Made by a program: the position numbers and the translations under genes. Positions 21,865-29,967 of a DNA stretch of 34,681 nt are shown here, piece by piece. Location of the stretch: positions 1 through 34,681 of IMG/VR virus record IMGVR_UViG_3300030061_003696; one strand, given 5' to 3'. Position 1 is the stretch's first letter. Each line of letters begins with the position of its first letter. The DNA is from a virus. The notes under the pieces were generated by a model. It saw nothing but the letters and a program-made list of their open reading frames with translations, was not told where the DNA came from and did not search any database.

Positions 21865-22458
21865 CTAAACACTATCTGCCCAGTATTTTCTAGAGGGAGC
21901 ACCTCTGCTTGTTGGGCCTTGTGCCGACTCTTGGCCAGGTCCAACTTCAATAGACGCCCAGTCATAGGTAAACGTAATAGTGACTTCGGTCATGCTGTCG
22001 CCATCGTAACCAAGGTCACCATACTTAACATTAGTAATAAATGGATTGTTAAGTGACCAAGTCTCAATAGCGTTACCTGCGGAGTCAATCTGCTCGATTA
22101 CAACCCCTTGAAGGGCCGCCACAGCGTTAACCTTAGAAATCGTAGTGGTGTCATTGACATTAGCAGGTGGCTGGTAACCAGACTCATAAATGATTCTAGA
22201 CAAGTTGATCGATGCATCCGGACTAACCGGGTCTACAAGGGTAATGTCAACATTGTTCCACTTTGCCCTACCTGGATACTTAAAAGTGTGGTTGAGGAAC
22301 TGATGTTCCGTAGTTGTGATTTCAATCGCTGGCTTTGTAGCCTTTTTGGCATACCAGGTCGCTCCATCAGGCATGGAACCAATGCGGACCAAAAATCTAT
22401 ATTGTCTTTTTGGCTCGCGGTCCATCGCGGATGTCCAAAAACCTGCTGAACTTGCCAT
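21865..22458 (-). CDS. tail tube protein (gp19-like)
   Basis: A 197-aa tube subunit. It has FWTSAMDREPKRQYRFLVRI near the N-terminus, TWYAKKATKPAIEITTTEHQ, then YPGRAKWNNVDITLVDPVSPD and VEQIDSAGNAIETWSLNNPF. VKYGDLGYDGDSMTEVTITF completes the tube beta barrel. The length (T4 gp19: 163 aa) is slightly above usual. It follows the sheath and a 109-aa gene, in T4-like order. GGGAG about 9 nt upstream of ATG 22458 is the SD; a late-promoter-like element lies 37 bp upstream of the start. Confidence 0.9.
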   Translation of the reverse strand: MASSAGFWTSAMDREPKRQYRFLVRIGSMPDGATWYAKKATKPAIEITTTEHQFLNHTFKYPGRAKWNNVDITLVDPVSPDASINLSRIIYESGYQPPANVNDTTTISKVNAVAALQGVVIEQIDSAGNAIETWSLNNPFITNVKYGDLGYDGDSMTEVTITFTYDWASIEVGPGQESAQGPTSRGAPSRKYWADSV

Positions 22459-22483
22459 TGTCTATGTCTCCCTTTAGTGCTCA

Positions 22484-22495
22484 ATAATAATTAGT
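22484..22495 (-). promoter_or_regulatory. late-promoter-like element (ACTAATTATTAT)
   Basis: Minus-strand copy of the shared element, 37 bp before the tail tube ATG, in the 59-bp gap after the 109-aa gene. It is nearly identical to the copy at 29177-29188 over 12 bases. Confidence 0.5.
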
Positions 22496-22517
22496 TGCTA
22501 AAATAAATTTGTTCTTC

Positions 22518-22847
22518 TTAAATGTCCATGGCCGTGTCGTCTTTCATATCGCCCGAATCAGAATGATATCTTTCGATCTCATCCATGAGCGAACCAAAGA
22601 ACTCAAGCAGCTCTGTGTTTTTCTCTAGTTTTCCCACAATGTCTTCGTTATACTCGTATCGGTCTTCCTCGCTAAGAGTCATACCCTTTGCTTCAAAGGC
22701 ATCAAGTATGGCAGAAGCGATAAACTTAGAAGTGGACCCCATCTCGGCTTGTCTGGCTGCGTGATACGCAAACCCGGCCTCCTGTATACGGCCCACCTCT
22801 TCTTTAATAATACTCTTTATTCTTTCTTTTGTAAGTTTAAGTTTCAT
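22518..22847 (-). CDS. small acidic protein with KxxIKEE-type N-terminus, between sheath and tube genes
   Basis: A 109-aa protein. The start MKLKLTKERIKSIIKEE is an amphipathic basic helix; a related start occurs in the 132-aa protein at 34.1-34.5 kb. The rest is helical and strongly acidic (EEDRYEYNED, EIERYHSDSGDMKDD). No known family. It is coupled to the sheath gene (GAGGAC TAA T ATG, SD within the sheath's last codons). It is probably a virion or assembly protein by position. A transposed regulator is less likely given the tight coupling. Confidence 0.6.
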   Translation of the reverse strand: MKLKLTKERIKSIIKEEVGRIQEAGFAYHAARQAEMGSTSKFIASAILDAFEAKGMTLSEEDRYEYNEDIVGKLEKNTELLEFFGSLMDEIERYHSDSGDMKDDTAMDI

Positions 22848-22848
22848 A

Positions 22849-25800
22849 TTAGTCCTCGAAAGCCGCGCCAGTTCTTGTAATCACAAAGTCGATTGCGATA
22901 AACTCAATCGATCTCGCTGGCTTGAGGAAAATCTTAGCGTACAAGATATTGCGATCAACCAAGTCAGGAGTTGTGGTCGTCTCATCGAGGACAACTTTAA
23001 ACTCAGTCAGGCCAAGTCTTGATTTAACAGAACCAAGGAAAGGCTCAACTTGTGACTTAAATCTTTGCCACGTCGCTCTCACGTTCTGGTCGAACAGGAT
23101 GCGCGAGGCAATGAACGAAATTCTCTTCTTGAGGAATATGAGAAGCCTACGAACATTGATTCTGTCAAGGGCCGAGGGCGTAACTTGAAGTGTCTTCTGT
23201 CCGAAGATGACTATTCCCTCATTCGGGAAAGAAGCAATCGGGTTAATATTAGCAGCATACAGCGTGTCCCGGTCCTTCTTGGTGAGCCTTTCAGTGACTC
23301 CAGTGACCGCAAGGCCAGCATTGCCTTCGGAAAGTCCGCCTCTTGTAAAGCCAGCAGGAGCGAACCAAAGCTCAGATTTAGCTTGCGATGAACCAAACGT
23401 GCCCAGTGCTACCACAGAAGGTGGCACCCAAAGGATTGCGCCATTTAGTGAATCTCTCACCTGGACCCAAGGGTAATATGTGCAAGCATAGCTAGAATTA
23501 ATATTTCTACTTTTGAGTTGCTTCGCAGCCGTGTCAACGTTGCCAACTCTGTTAGAGAAAGACTCGGTGCTTTCAGTTTTTGGTGTATAAACATCCTCGA
23601 TGTCTATGACTGCCATCGCATCACCACGACTCTCAGCAGTTGAAATCATGAACTCAGTCAATTTCTGATTAGTGACGCCAGGAGCAGCGATCATGTTACA
23701 ATCAACAACTTCTGGATCTGCGACCGCCTTAATACCTCTCCTAACAGAGTAGTATGCATAATTATTCTGCTCAGTTGCGGCTGAGGTCATGACGTGATTA
23801 CCAAACGGCTCTTTTTCTGTGATGTCCAAGCCGTCGTATCCGCCATAGAATGGGCTAGTGAAGCTGTTATATCCAAGTTCAAGGATAGCCGAAGACGATC
23901 CGTGGACCTGCGACATTGCAACACCCCGCACGCGCGAGCCTGAGGCCCAGAATGCTTCAGCACCCGAGGATCCGGTAGTAACGTCGTCGAGCGAGAACAC
24001 CCACTGGAACTCCAAGCCAGACTCCACATCCCAAGTGTTAGTGGCGCTCGGGAAGCCAATGTTTAAGGCATCAGGCTCCGGCATCGCTCTGAGGTAGTCT
24101 GGGTAGCCCTCGTCATAGGTGGTGCCAGTAGCGGTTCTAGTGGTTATAAGTCCAAAGTAAACGTCTCTTGGATCACTAACATCTGCCTGTGACGCAGATT
24201 TGCGAAGTCTCGTTCCCGGATAGACAAACGACGCTGTATAGCTTGCTAAATCAGGACCACCGGGCGCGTTGGCAGCAGCAGCCAAAAACTGCTGCACTGC
24301 AAGGGAGTAGGTGCCATAACGACCAACATTGTCATCAGTTATAGCGCTGTTAACATTTGCTGCACCCGTAACCCAGACGTTTTCGTTGTTGGCCAAGGTT
24401 GAACCGTCGCCGGCCAAGCTTGGGTTGAGATCACGGGGGAATGCATTACCACTTTGCGCGACAAACCCTCTAAATCTTGGCGGGCCAAACACGCCAAATG
24501 GGAGGTAACCTGAATCCGTAGAGCCAGCGTCAACGTCAGAATGCATTTCAATGCGGACATATCTAGACTGGTTGTCAAACTGCCCGTATTCCCTCAGTAA
24601 GCCAGTATTATCATCATAAGTCATGAATTTGTCGCCTATCTTCCGAGCGACATAGTTTACAGAGGAAGGATTTAAGTTGCAGTTTGTGTACTTTTCAACA
24701 ATACTCTTAGAGCCGTCCGTGTCATTTGATCTTCTAAACTCCACCGAGAAAGTGCCGTAAGGATCACTTTGATTGGTTGACAGCTTGATGTCAGTGATAG
24801 AGATTTTTAAGTTGTTTTGAACCCATTCGCCGTGGTCTAAGCCGTGGAACTTAAACAGTCTCTGCATGCTTTCACAAGTATAAGACGCGTGATTAGTTGT
24901 AAGATCCTGCGAGAAGAACCAACCGGTTTGACCATTTACATAGCCGGCTCTCATATCCGACCTGTTGCGAGTACCGGACAAAATAGGCGCTATGAAAGCA
25001 AAAGTGTCGCCCGCTGTAGAGCCACTGGCGGCGAGGTTGTGACCCACGTTACCATAAGGGTCTTGGCTCGCGTCAAGCCAGCTCTCAAAAGTTTCACCAA
25101 GGAAATAGTAAGCAGAGCCAGTAGGTTTCATACCAGCAGTATCAGTAACACTAGTGTTATTGAGTACTGGGTTGGTGTTGAAGACTTTTCTAATATATTT
25201 ATCAGAGTTTCTGTCAAAGTTGAAATTAGTGGTATGAACAGCAGCGTCGTCAGGGGCTGATGTTCCGTCCTTAATAATCATTTTAAATTCCATGCTTGGC
25301 CCAACAGATTTAACCAGAGCACATGTCCCAGTAATCGGAATATCGAGCTGTGTCGAGCCTGACTGTGGGGAATTACCGGAAAGCACAATGGCAGCACCCT
25401 GTGCGTGATTAAGGTAGAATATAGCAGCTAAACTTCCAGTATTGTCAGTGTTTTCAAAAGCATGCGCGTCAGCAGCTAAAACATCCACCCCAACACCACC
25501 ACCAGAGGGGATTAAGAAGAGTCCATATGCGCCACCGTTTGAAGACGTTGCAACAGCGTGGTTCAGTTCGGTGTCCCAGCCAGCCTGACCGGCGGCGGTG
25601 GCGTTCTGGTGGTCTGCACCGAGAAGCCTAACAACCGTAGCAGGCCCAACACCAGATCTTAACCAAGCAAAAGCAGCATATGCAGCATACGTCGGGCCCA
25701 TGTGGTTGCCCTCACGCCAAACATCACCGCCGCGACCTCCGGGGATTGGGTTGCCGAAAGTCTCGACAAACTCAGAACGTGATTTGATTTTTACGGGCCT

Positions 25801-25935
25801 TAAGCCGGGTCCTTGAGGAAGGCGGCCAATAATCGCCGGGCCACTATTAATTGGTTCAGCCGGAAGCTGTGAGTTGTCAATCTCCTGGATCGAAATCCCT
25901 GGGGAAACAAAATTGAATCTGCTGCTAATTGCCAT
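22849..25935 (-). CDS. contractile tail sheath protein (gp18-like), enlarged
   Basis: A 1028-aa sheath subunit. The N-terminus SRFNFVSPGISIQEIDNSQL and GPAIIGRLPQGPG is the classic start. The C-terminal 250 residues carry the conserved core: GIVIFGQKTLQVTPSALDRI, NVRRLLIFLKKRI, FDQNVRATWQRFKSQVEPFL and ending in a strand-rich segment with FIAIDFVITRTGA. T4 gp18 is 659 aa, so about 370 residues are extra, mainly in the middle (about 120-700), presumably as outward-facing domains. SD CGGAG precedes ATG 25935, and a late-promoter-like element lies 49 bp upstream. It neighbours gp15 and gp19-like genes. Confidence 0.93.
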   Translation of the reverse strand: MAISSRFNFVSPGISIQEIDNSQLPAEPINSGPAIIGRLPQGPGLRPVKIKSRSEFVETFGNPIPGGRGGDVWREGNHMGPTYAAYAAFAWLRSGVGPATVVRLLGADHQNATAAGQAGWDTELNHAVATSSNGGAYGLFLIPSGGGVGVDVLAADAHAFENTDNTGSLAAIFYLNHAQGAAIVLSGNSPQSGSTQLDIPITGTCALVKSVGPSMEFKMIIKDGTSAPDDAAVHTTNFNFDRNSDKYIRKVFNTNPVLNNTSVTDTAGMKPTGSAYYFLGETFESWLDASQDPYGNVGHNLAASGSTAGDTFAFIAPILSGTRNRSDMRAGYVNGQTGWFFSQDLTTNHASYTCESMQRLFKFHGLDHGEWVQNNLKISITDIKLSTNQSDPYGTFSVEFRRSNDTDGSKSIVEKYTNCNLNPSSVNYVARKIGDKFMTYDDNTGLLREYGQFDNQSRYVRIEMHSDVDAGSTDSGYLPFGVFGPPRFRGFVAQSGNAFPRDLNPSLAGDGSTLANNENVWVTGAANVNSAITDDNVGRYGTYSLAVQQFLAAAANAPGGPDLASYTASFVYPGTRLRKSASQADVSDPRDVYFGLITTRTATGTTYDEGYPDYLRAMPEPDALNIGFPSATNTWDVESGLEFQWVFSLDDVTTGSSGAEAFWASGSRVRGVAMSQVHGSSSAILELGYNSFTSPFYGGYDGLDITEKEPFGNHVMTSAATEQNNYAYYSVRRGIKAVADPEVVDCNMIAAPGVTNQKLTEFMISTAESRGDAMAVIDIEDVYTPKTESTESFSNRVGNVDTAAKQLKSRNINSSYACTYYPWVQVRDSLNGAILWVPPSVVALGTFGSSQAKSELWFAPAGFTRGGLSEGNAGLAVTGVTERLTKKDRDTLYAANINPIASFPNEGIVIFGQKTLQVTPSALDRINVRRLLIFLKKRISFIASRILFDQNVRATWQRFKSQVEPFLGSVKSRLGLTEFKVVLDETTTTPDLVDRNILYAKIFLKPARSIEFIAIDFVITRTGAAFED

Positions 25936-25972
25936 TAGTATTATCTCCGAAAAAGCATATATAAAGTATACA

Positions 25973-25984
25973 CAAATAAATAGT
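25973..25984 (-). promoter_or_regulatory. late-promoter-like element (ACTATTTATTTG)
   Basis: Minus-strand copy 49 bp before the sheath ATG, in the 72-bp gap after the gp15-like gene. It is the same as the copy at 34067-34078 for the first 11 bases. The gap holds no other gene; a TATACT lies a few bases further downstream. Confidence 0.5.
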
Positions 25985-26007
25985 ATAGAAAAGGCTCAAC
26001 GGACGAA

Positions 26008-26925
26008 TTACTCTCTATAAAATCCCTTGCCTATATACTTGCTAGTCACAAATTCATTTATATCACCCATCATAACTTTTTCTCTAGGCATCTTAACTTC
26101 TACCGCGTTTTCCCTCACAGTTATTTTGGGTCGTTCCGCGTTTGTGTCCTGACCTATCAGATAGCCAATGATTTTAACGTTAACTGTGGTGGCATAAACT
26201 CTCTCTTCCTCGCCAAGATTTTTTACATTATACTTCTGCCCAAAGTCATTTTGGATGAAGCCTTCGAATTTATGCCCCTCCTCCGTAATAAAGAAGTTAT
26301 TTATCTGACCGGTCTTGGTTATGAATGGTGTAAATATTTCGTTCGCTTGCTGTTGGTACTCGGCTTGTATGTGTACTTCGTAGTTTGCCACGACATAGGT
26401 TGGTATTGGCATGCTCACTGTTTCATAGACTATTTTTTTGTTATCATATGGGAAGTTATGCTGTCCAACACCAACTGATTGTCCGCTCATACCCCCTTTG
26501 AGCCTAAACGAATCAGCGTTAGCAAAGTTTGCAGTTTTGTCCTGCTTGATCCGCCTAGCCACAGTTATGGCTCCGCCTTTCTCATCATTGTACTCTGGGA
26601 TATGTGCCCACGCGACACCCTTCATCTGTGGGTCTTTGATCAAAGAGGTTCTTTCGACGGTCATTAGGGGCAATCTTAAGACACCGGCGTCGTCCCGAAG
26701 CTCTTTATTATTTTTTATCTGAAACGCTCTCTCGGCAGAGACCCATAAAACAGGAACCTTATCCCAACCTTTATTTGTTGTTGAGTGGATGTTTAAAGTC
26801 CCGTCAACCCAGCTAAAAAAAGCCTTATCTATTGTCTCTATGGTAGATGGCATGATTGCTATCTCGCCTAGTACTCCATCTGCGTTGTTTACTTCGGTGT
26901 AATCTCTTCTGTATCTACGTGGCAT
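26008..26925 (-). CDS. tail sheath stabiliser/terminator (gp15-like)
   Basis: A 305-aa protein. Segments PIPTYVVANYEVHIQAEYQQ, then QANEIFTPFITKTGQ, GHKFEGFIQNDFG and VYATTVNVKIIGYLIG are strand-helix patterns of tail terminator proteins of T4-type phages (T4 gp15: 272 aa), which cap tube and sheath at the neck. The N-terminus is basic (MPRRYRRDYTE). The position between gp14-like and sheath genes matches the T4 order 13-14-15-18. It overlaps the gp14-like gene by 11 bp, with GGGAGGGA upstream of ATG 26925. The assignment rests mostly on position plus the 'YEVxIxxEYQQQ' segment. Confidence 0.65.
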   Translation of the reverse strand: MPRRYRRDYTEVNNADGVLGEIAIMPSTIETIDKAFFSWVDGTLNIHSTTNKGWDKVPVLWVSAERAFQIKNNKELRDDAGVLRLPLMTVERTSLIKDPQMKGVAWAHIPEYNDEKGGAITVARRIKQDKTANFANADSFRLKGGMSGQSVGVGQHNFPYDNKKIVYETVSMPIPTYVVANYEVHIQAEYQQQANEIFTPFITKTGQINNFFITEEGHKFEGFIQNDFGQKYNVKNLGEEERVYATTVNVKIIGYLIGQDTNAERPKITVRENAVEVKMPREKVMMGDINEFVTSKYIGKGFYRE

Positions 26926-27403
26926 CGAACAGTCCCTCCCGTGCTCTTATACACTTCGCTGATATTTCCAATTTGTGATCCACCTGACCAAACAACCTTT
27001 TGGGTTCAGACAGCGTGACGATCTCATAATACAAATCGCCATAATACACAAAGTCACCCTCTCGGACAAACAAGTCTTGATCTTCGGTCAACCTTCTTTT
27101 ATGGAAATGAATATTAATTGATGACTCTTTGTCCAGACCTATAGAGTCATTATATTTAGTTTTGTACCCCTCCCACGCTATAAGAGCCTGGACTCTGATG
27201 GGCGGCAGGAACGTTTTGGTTATAGCCTCGCCGTATAAGTCGTGAAAATTAGTTCTAGAGATATCAATGGGATAGTATATGACAGTCTGGCCTATAACCC
27301 TTTCGATAAGCTCATCATTAACTTGTTTTACAAGGTCTCTCTCCTTCTTACCAGTGAACAAGGGAGGGGGCGGTGCTTCAGGCTGTGACCATTCATTACC
27401 CAT
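26915..27403 (-). CDS. neck protein (gp14-like)
   Basis: A 162-aa protein. Residues reading DLYGEAITKTFLPPIRVQAL, then a beta region, REGDFVYYGDLYYEIVTLSE and KRLFGQVDHKLEISAKCIR match the second half of gp14-type neck proteins, where LYGE and the 'xGDxVxYxxxYYEI' strand are conserved. T4 gp14 is 256 aa, so this one is compact. It would sit on the portal side of the head-tail joint. GGGGTGAT, which includes the gp13-like stop, is the probable SD. It is followed by gp15-like and preceded by gp13-like genes. Confidence 0.72.
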   Translation of the reverse strand: MGNEWSQPEAPPPPLFTGKKERDLVKQVNDELIERVIGQTVIYYPIDISRTNFHDLYGEAITKTFLPPIRVQALIAWEGYKTKYNDSIGLDKESSINIHFHKRRLTEDQDLFVREGDFVYYGDLYYEIVTLSEPKRLFGQVDHKLEISAKCIRAREGLFDAT

Positions 27404-27409
27404 AACTTA

Positions 27410-28753
27410 TCACCCCACAAAGACAGGAAGGGGAATATCTTTCTGCATACTTTTTATAGAGTCTAACATCTCGGAGTCTGTTTTCATAGCAGCGGCATAT
27501 GTGAGTTGGTCCAGTATACCGGTTAACTCATCTTTGAGAGCCTTCTTTTCTGTGCTAGCCTCCGTGAGAAGTGCCGTGCCGTTCAATGTGACAGACTCCC
27601 CAGGAATAGGAATTGTGCCAAACTTGCTTCTTATTTGCCCAAGAGTCTCTTTTGATAGAGCAAGAGCATACTTTCTTATCCATTGTTTACCTATTGAGTT
27701 AATGCTGTTGAACGGTATATTTTCAAATGGTATGGTGTTTAGGTTGTTTACTCCGTCAATGCCTGTCTTTCTTATACCAGAGTCCTCTTCATCCCACGAG
27801 TCTCTATCGACAGTGAACTCAACCCACATATTTTTGATCAGTTCACCCTCCGGGGTGGGATACAGCTTTAGGTTATTATTGTGTATCTCATAGGAGTAGT
27901 GGGATATTCTGGTGTATATGTGGTCCTCATAGGCCATAGCTTGAAGCTTGTTTTGCCAAGTTGGTATTACTTCAAAAGTAGAGTCATCTGAAAATTGACC
28001 ATACGTAGACATGTTTCCTACAACATTTAACCCACCATAATAGCCAAAAAATCTCCACATTGCTTGGGGGGTCTTGTAATAGACTCTCCTAATTTTAACC
28101 TTGTCGCCCCCGATCTTCCCAGAATACGGAACAGGGTCATCGTTGGCCGCATCCGAATTATTGACCGCAGATGATGAAATAATGTTCTGCAAGTCGTAAA
28201 TTTGCTGGTCAGACACAACATCAAAGGACGCTGAGTATGTTGTTTGTGTCCCGCCAAAACCTGCTTCTTCAGAAACTCCTTCCGCCACTCTTGTGGCATA
28301 TGTAAATTTAAATCTTGGGTACTTTAAAGCAATATTCTTACCATATAGCGACTCACCCGAGCCCGATATGGTTCCATCATGATCAAAAGTGCCGGTTGCG
28401 GCACCGAGGACCTTCGTAAGAGTGTTTTTAGACTGGTGCAAGTTGATTATGTAGGAATATTCCATGACGGCGTTTTCATAGGACGTATAAACACTTGCAA
28501 CGCTCAATTCTATATCTAAAACATCCCCACCAAGTGCTTTGTGAGTATAAGAAACCTGATCAGAGGCCCCAGACACAAAGTTTCTATCAAAAAAGTTGTT
28601 AGTTCCGCCAAAATCGTCGGCTGTCTTTACATATAGCCCAATCGGGTAGTTGCTGGAGTTGCCGGCACCGTCGTTGGTGGTAGCAACACTACCCGTAGAG
28701 GGTAATATTGACTTGCTGGTTTGACTAGTTGGTAGAAGATTGGGTTTTGCCAT
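27410..28753 (-). CDS. neck protein (gp13-like)
   Basis: A 447-aa protein. The C-terminal part (IRKYALALSKETLGQIRSKF, then PIPGESVTLNGTALLTEAST, a helix and PLPVFVG at the very end) follows the gp13 pattern: 'kYAxAxxKxxxGxxxxKF', 'PGGxTLNG', 'VG' C-terminus. The first 200 residues are beta-rich and not in T4 gp13 (309 aa). A segment FFGYYGGLNVVGNMSTYGQF is strongly aromatic. It has SD AAGGAAC and a late-promoter-like element 32 bp upstream. It connects portal and tail completion proteins. Confidence 0.7.
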   Translation of the reverse strand: MAKPNLLPTSQTSKSILPSTGSVATTNDGAGNSSNYPIGLYVKTADDFGGTNNFFDRNFVSGASDQVSYTHKALGGDVLDIELSVASVYTSYENAVMEYSYIINLHQSKNTLTKVLGAATGTFDHDGTISGSGESLYGKNIALKYPRFKFTYATRVAEGVSEEAGFGGTQTTYSASFDVVSDQQIYDLQNIISSSAVNNSDAANDDPVPYSGKIGGDKVKIRRVYYKTPQAMWRFFGYYGGLNVVGNMSTYGQFSDDSTFEVIPTWQNKLQAMAYEDHIYTRISHYSYEIHNNNLKLYPTPEGELIKNMWVEFTVDRDSWDEEDSGIRKTGIDGVNNLNTIPFENIPFNSINSIGKQWIRKYALALSKETLGQIRSKFGTIPIPGESVTLNGTALLTEASTEKKALKDELTGILDQLTYAAAMKTDSEMLDSIKSMQKDIPLPVFVG

Positions 28754-28773
28754 GTATACAAGTTCCTTATAAC

Positions 28774-28785
28774 ATAGTAATTAGT
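28774..28785 (-). promoter_or_regulatory. late-promoter-like element (ACTAATTACTAT)
   Basis: Minus-strand copy 32 bp before the gp13-like ATG, in the 68-bp gap after the 112-aa gene. It matches the copy at 29177-29188 at all but one position. Confidence 0.5.
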
Positions 28786-28821
28786 TACGGATAAGCAAAA
28801 CCCCCCGACATTAGAAGCATA

Positions 28822-29160
28822 TTACTTCTTAGTTGTTGATTTGCGGCGCTTCCTTGTCGGGGCTTTTGCTTTGGTTGTCGTTTTTTTGCTGGCTGCCCTT
28901 GCTTTTGGTTTTGCAACCTTTTTAGGTTCAGGCACCTTTTCGACTGCCGGCTCTGGGGCTTCCGCCTGTACGGCGGGCTCTTCTGCTAGTTCTTCTGCTA
29001 CAGCATCAAGGATAGGTGTTGCGGGTTCAATCTCTGCCTCTGCCGCAGCAGCCTCAAGCTCTTCCGCTGTTGGTTCCTTGTTCGTAAATAGATGTGGAAA
29101 TCTCATTTTTCTTACACTAGCAAACTTTGGGTTGCTTAAAATTCTTCTTTTCTTGCCCAT
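28822..29160 (-). CDS. small Lys/Ala/Pro-rich protein with histone-H1-like tail
   Basis: A 112-aa protein. The N-terminus MGKKRRILSNPKFASVRKMR is basic, the middle (about 30-75) is Glu/Ala-rich, and the last 35 residues are Lys/Ala/Thr/Pro-rich (KPKARAASKKTTTKAKAPTR, then a basic end). The tail resembles H1 tails and would bind nucleic acid. The start is ATG 29160 with GGAGG close upstream, not the longer ORF from 29241, which crosses a terminator. A late-promoter-like element lies 28 bp upstream. Similar small proteins occur near capsid genes of marine phages; packaging or virion DNA condensation is a guess. Confidence 0.65.
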   Translation of the reverse strand: MGKKRRILSNPKFASVRKMRFPHLFTNKEPTAEELEAAAAEAEIEPATPILDAVAEELAEEPAVQAEAPEPAVEKVPEPKKVAKPKARAASKKTTTKAKAPTRKRRKSTTKK

Positions 29161-29176
29161 TTTTCCTCCAATGGAT

Positions 29177-29188
29177 ATAATAATTAGT
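29177..29188 (-). promoter_or_regulatory. late-promoter-like element (ACTAATTATTAT)
   Basis: Minus-strand copy located between the terminator at 29202-29229 and the ATG at 29160 (28 bp before it). Being wedged between a terminator and an SD supports a promoter role. Confidence 0.55.
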
Positions 29189-29201
29189 CTATAAATAAAA
29201 G

Positions 29202-29229
29202 AAACCCCCAACCAATTGGAAGGGGGTTT
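29202..29229 (-). terminator. rho-independent terminator after the 170-aa gene
   Basis: An 8-bp stem AAACCCCC/GGGGGTTT around a 12-nt loop that contains the palindrome CCAATTGG, followed on the minus strand by CTTTTATTT. On the plus strand a T-run also follows, so it could work both ways, but no plus-strand gene exists nearby. It lies 34 bp after the 170-aa gene stop. Confidence 0.75.
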
Positions 29230-29262
29230 TTCAAACGCCAAATTGCTGAATTTGTATTTAAA

Positions 29263-29775
29263 TCAGGAACCCACCATGATTGTGGAACCATCTTGATGAT
29301 CGGAGTCGGCGATACATACATAATTCGTGCCATCACAAAAGATTCGTACCCTTGAACCAACAGGCGCGACTGCGCCTGCACTCGAATCAAACGTAAGAGT
29401 GGTAAAGGTATTTGTCGTGTGGCGCTGTGCAGCACCTGACGCTGTGAAGTCCCTGGCCGACACAATCATATTATCGCCGGGAGCGGTGATAATAAGATCT
29501 CGTGCGGCTGAACCAGCTACAACTGTGACGATAACTTCAATATTAAACCCAGCGGTCAGGGCTGGCAGCGTCATAGTGTGAGAGCCGGACGCCAGAGAGA
29601 CGAAAAAAACACCTCCGGAATCAGCGGCTGTGAGCGTGGTAGAGCCGCCGGCACCTGTTACAGTTGTCGTCTTCTTTAAATGTCCGACGATAGTTGATCC
29701 TCCCAGACCAATCTCTCTCTTCAAATTTTCCATTAATGCCTCAATTCTCGCGAGGCCTATTCTTTTACTTCCCAT
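29263..29775 (-). CDS. beta-rich virion-type protein of unknown function
   Basis: A 170-aa protein. The first 25 residues are a helix (MGSKRIGLARIEALMENLKR) seen at the start of other marine-phage structural genes. The rest is Gly/Ser/Thr-rich and strand-forming (VFFVSLASGSHTMTLPAL, FNIEVIVTVVAG, RVRIFCDGTNYVCIADSD), with no Ig or lectin signature that I can confirm. It may be a head decoration or fibre-type protein. The gene is bounded by its own promoter-like element, a leader with three hairpins (95 bp) and its own terminator, which makes it a single-gene unit right after the capsid gene. AGGAGGG is a strong SD, so high expression is likely. Confidence 0.65.
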   Translation of the reverse strand: MGSKRIGLARIEALMENLKREIGLGGSTIVGHLKKTTTVTGAGGSTTLTAADSGGVFFVSLASGSHTMTLPALTAGFNIEVIVTVVAGSAARDLIITAPGDNMIVSARDFTASGAAQRHTTNTFTTLTFDSSAGAVAPVGSRVRIFCDGTNYVCIADSDHQDGSTIMVGS

Positions 29776-29805
29776 GTTAAAAACCCTCCTTTTATAATCG
29801 TGTCA

Positions 29806-29866
29806 CCGCAAAATTGCGGCTGTGCCTTCAAGCACATAATAACTTAGGATGAATCTTGATGATTCA
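29806..29866 (-). promoter_or_regulatory. structured leader: three hairpins before the 170-aa gene
   Basis: In a 192-bp gap. On the minus strand, 5' to 3': TGAATC, 5-nt loop, GATTCA (29866-29850); TGTGC, 6-nt loop, GCACA (29836-29821); and CCGCAA, 2-nt loop, TTGCGG (29819-29806). They lie between the promoter-like element and the SD. None has a T-run. They could stabilise the mRNA or regulate translation. Confidence 0.45.
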
Positions 29867-29878
29867 CCAGTAAATAGT
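29867..29878 (-). promoter_or_regulatory. late-promoter-like element (ACTATTTACTGG)
   Basis: Minus-strand copy downstream of the capsid terminator and 103 bp before the ATG of the 170-aa gene, the longest distance in the set. The terminator-then-element order is the same as at 29177-29229. Confidence 0.5.
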
Positions 29879-29913
29879 TTATGGTAAAACCTTAAGCATA
29901 TATATGTTACAAT

Positions 29914-29944
29914 AAAAAAGCCCGCTCTCCGAAGAGAGCGGGCT
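29914..29944 (-). terminator. rho-independent terminator after the major capsid gene
   Basis: An 11-bp stem AGCCCGCTCTC/GAGAGCGGGCT closed by a cUUCGg tetraloop on the minus strand, followed by TTTTTTATT. This is a textbook strong terminator, 23 bp after the capsid stop codon. It ends the gp22-gp23 transcript. Confidence 0.9.
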
Positions 29945-29967
29945 GAGTGATTAGCTAAGCTTAATTA

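Noticed and set aside
27279-27893. Plus-strand ORF of 204 aa across gp13/gp14-like genes
   Set aside because: Antisense shadow; both minus-strand genes have SDs and recognisable patterns.
29161-29241. N-terminal extension of the 112-aa protein to 29241
   Set aside because: The extension crosses a terminator hairpin and a promoter-like element, while ATG 29160 has GGAGG.
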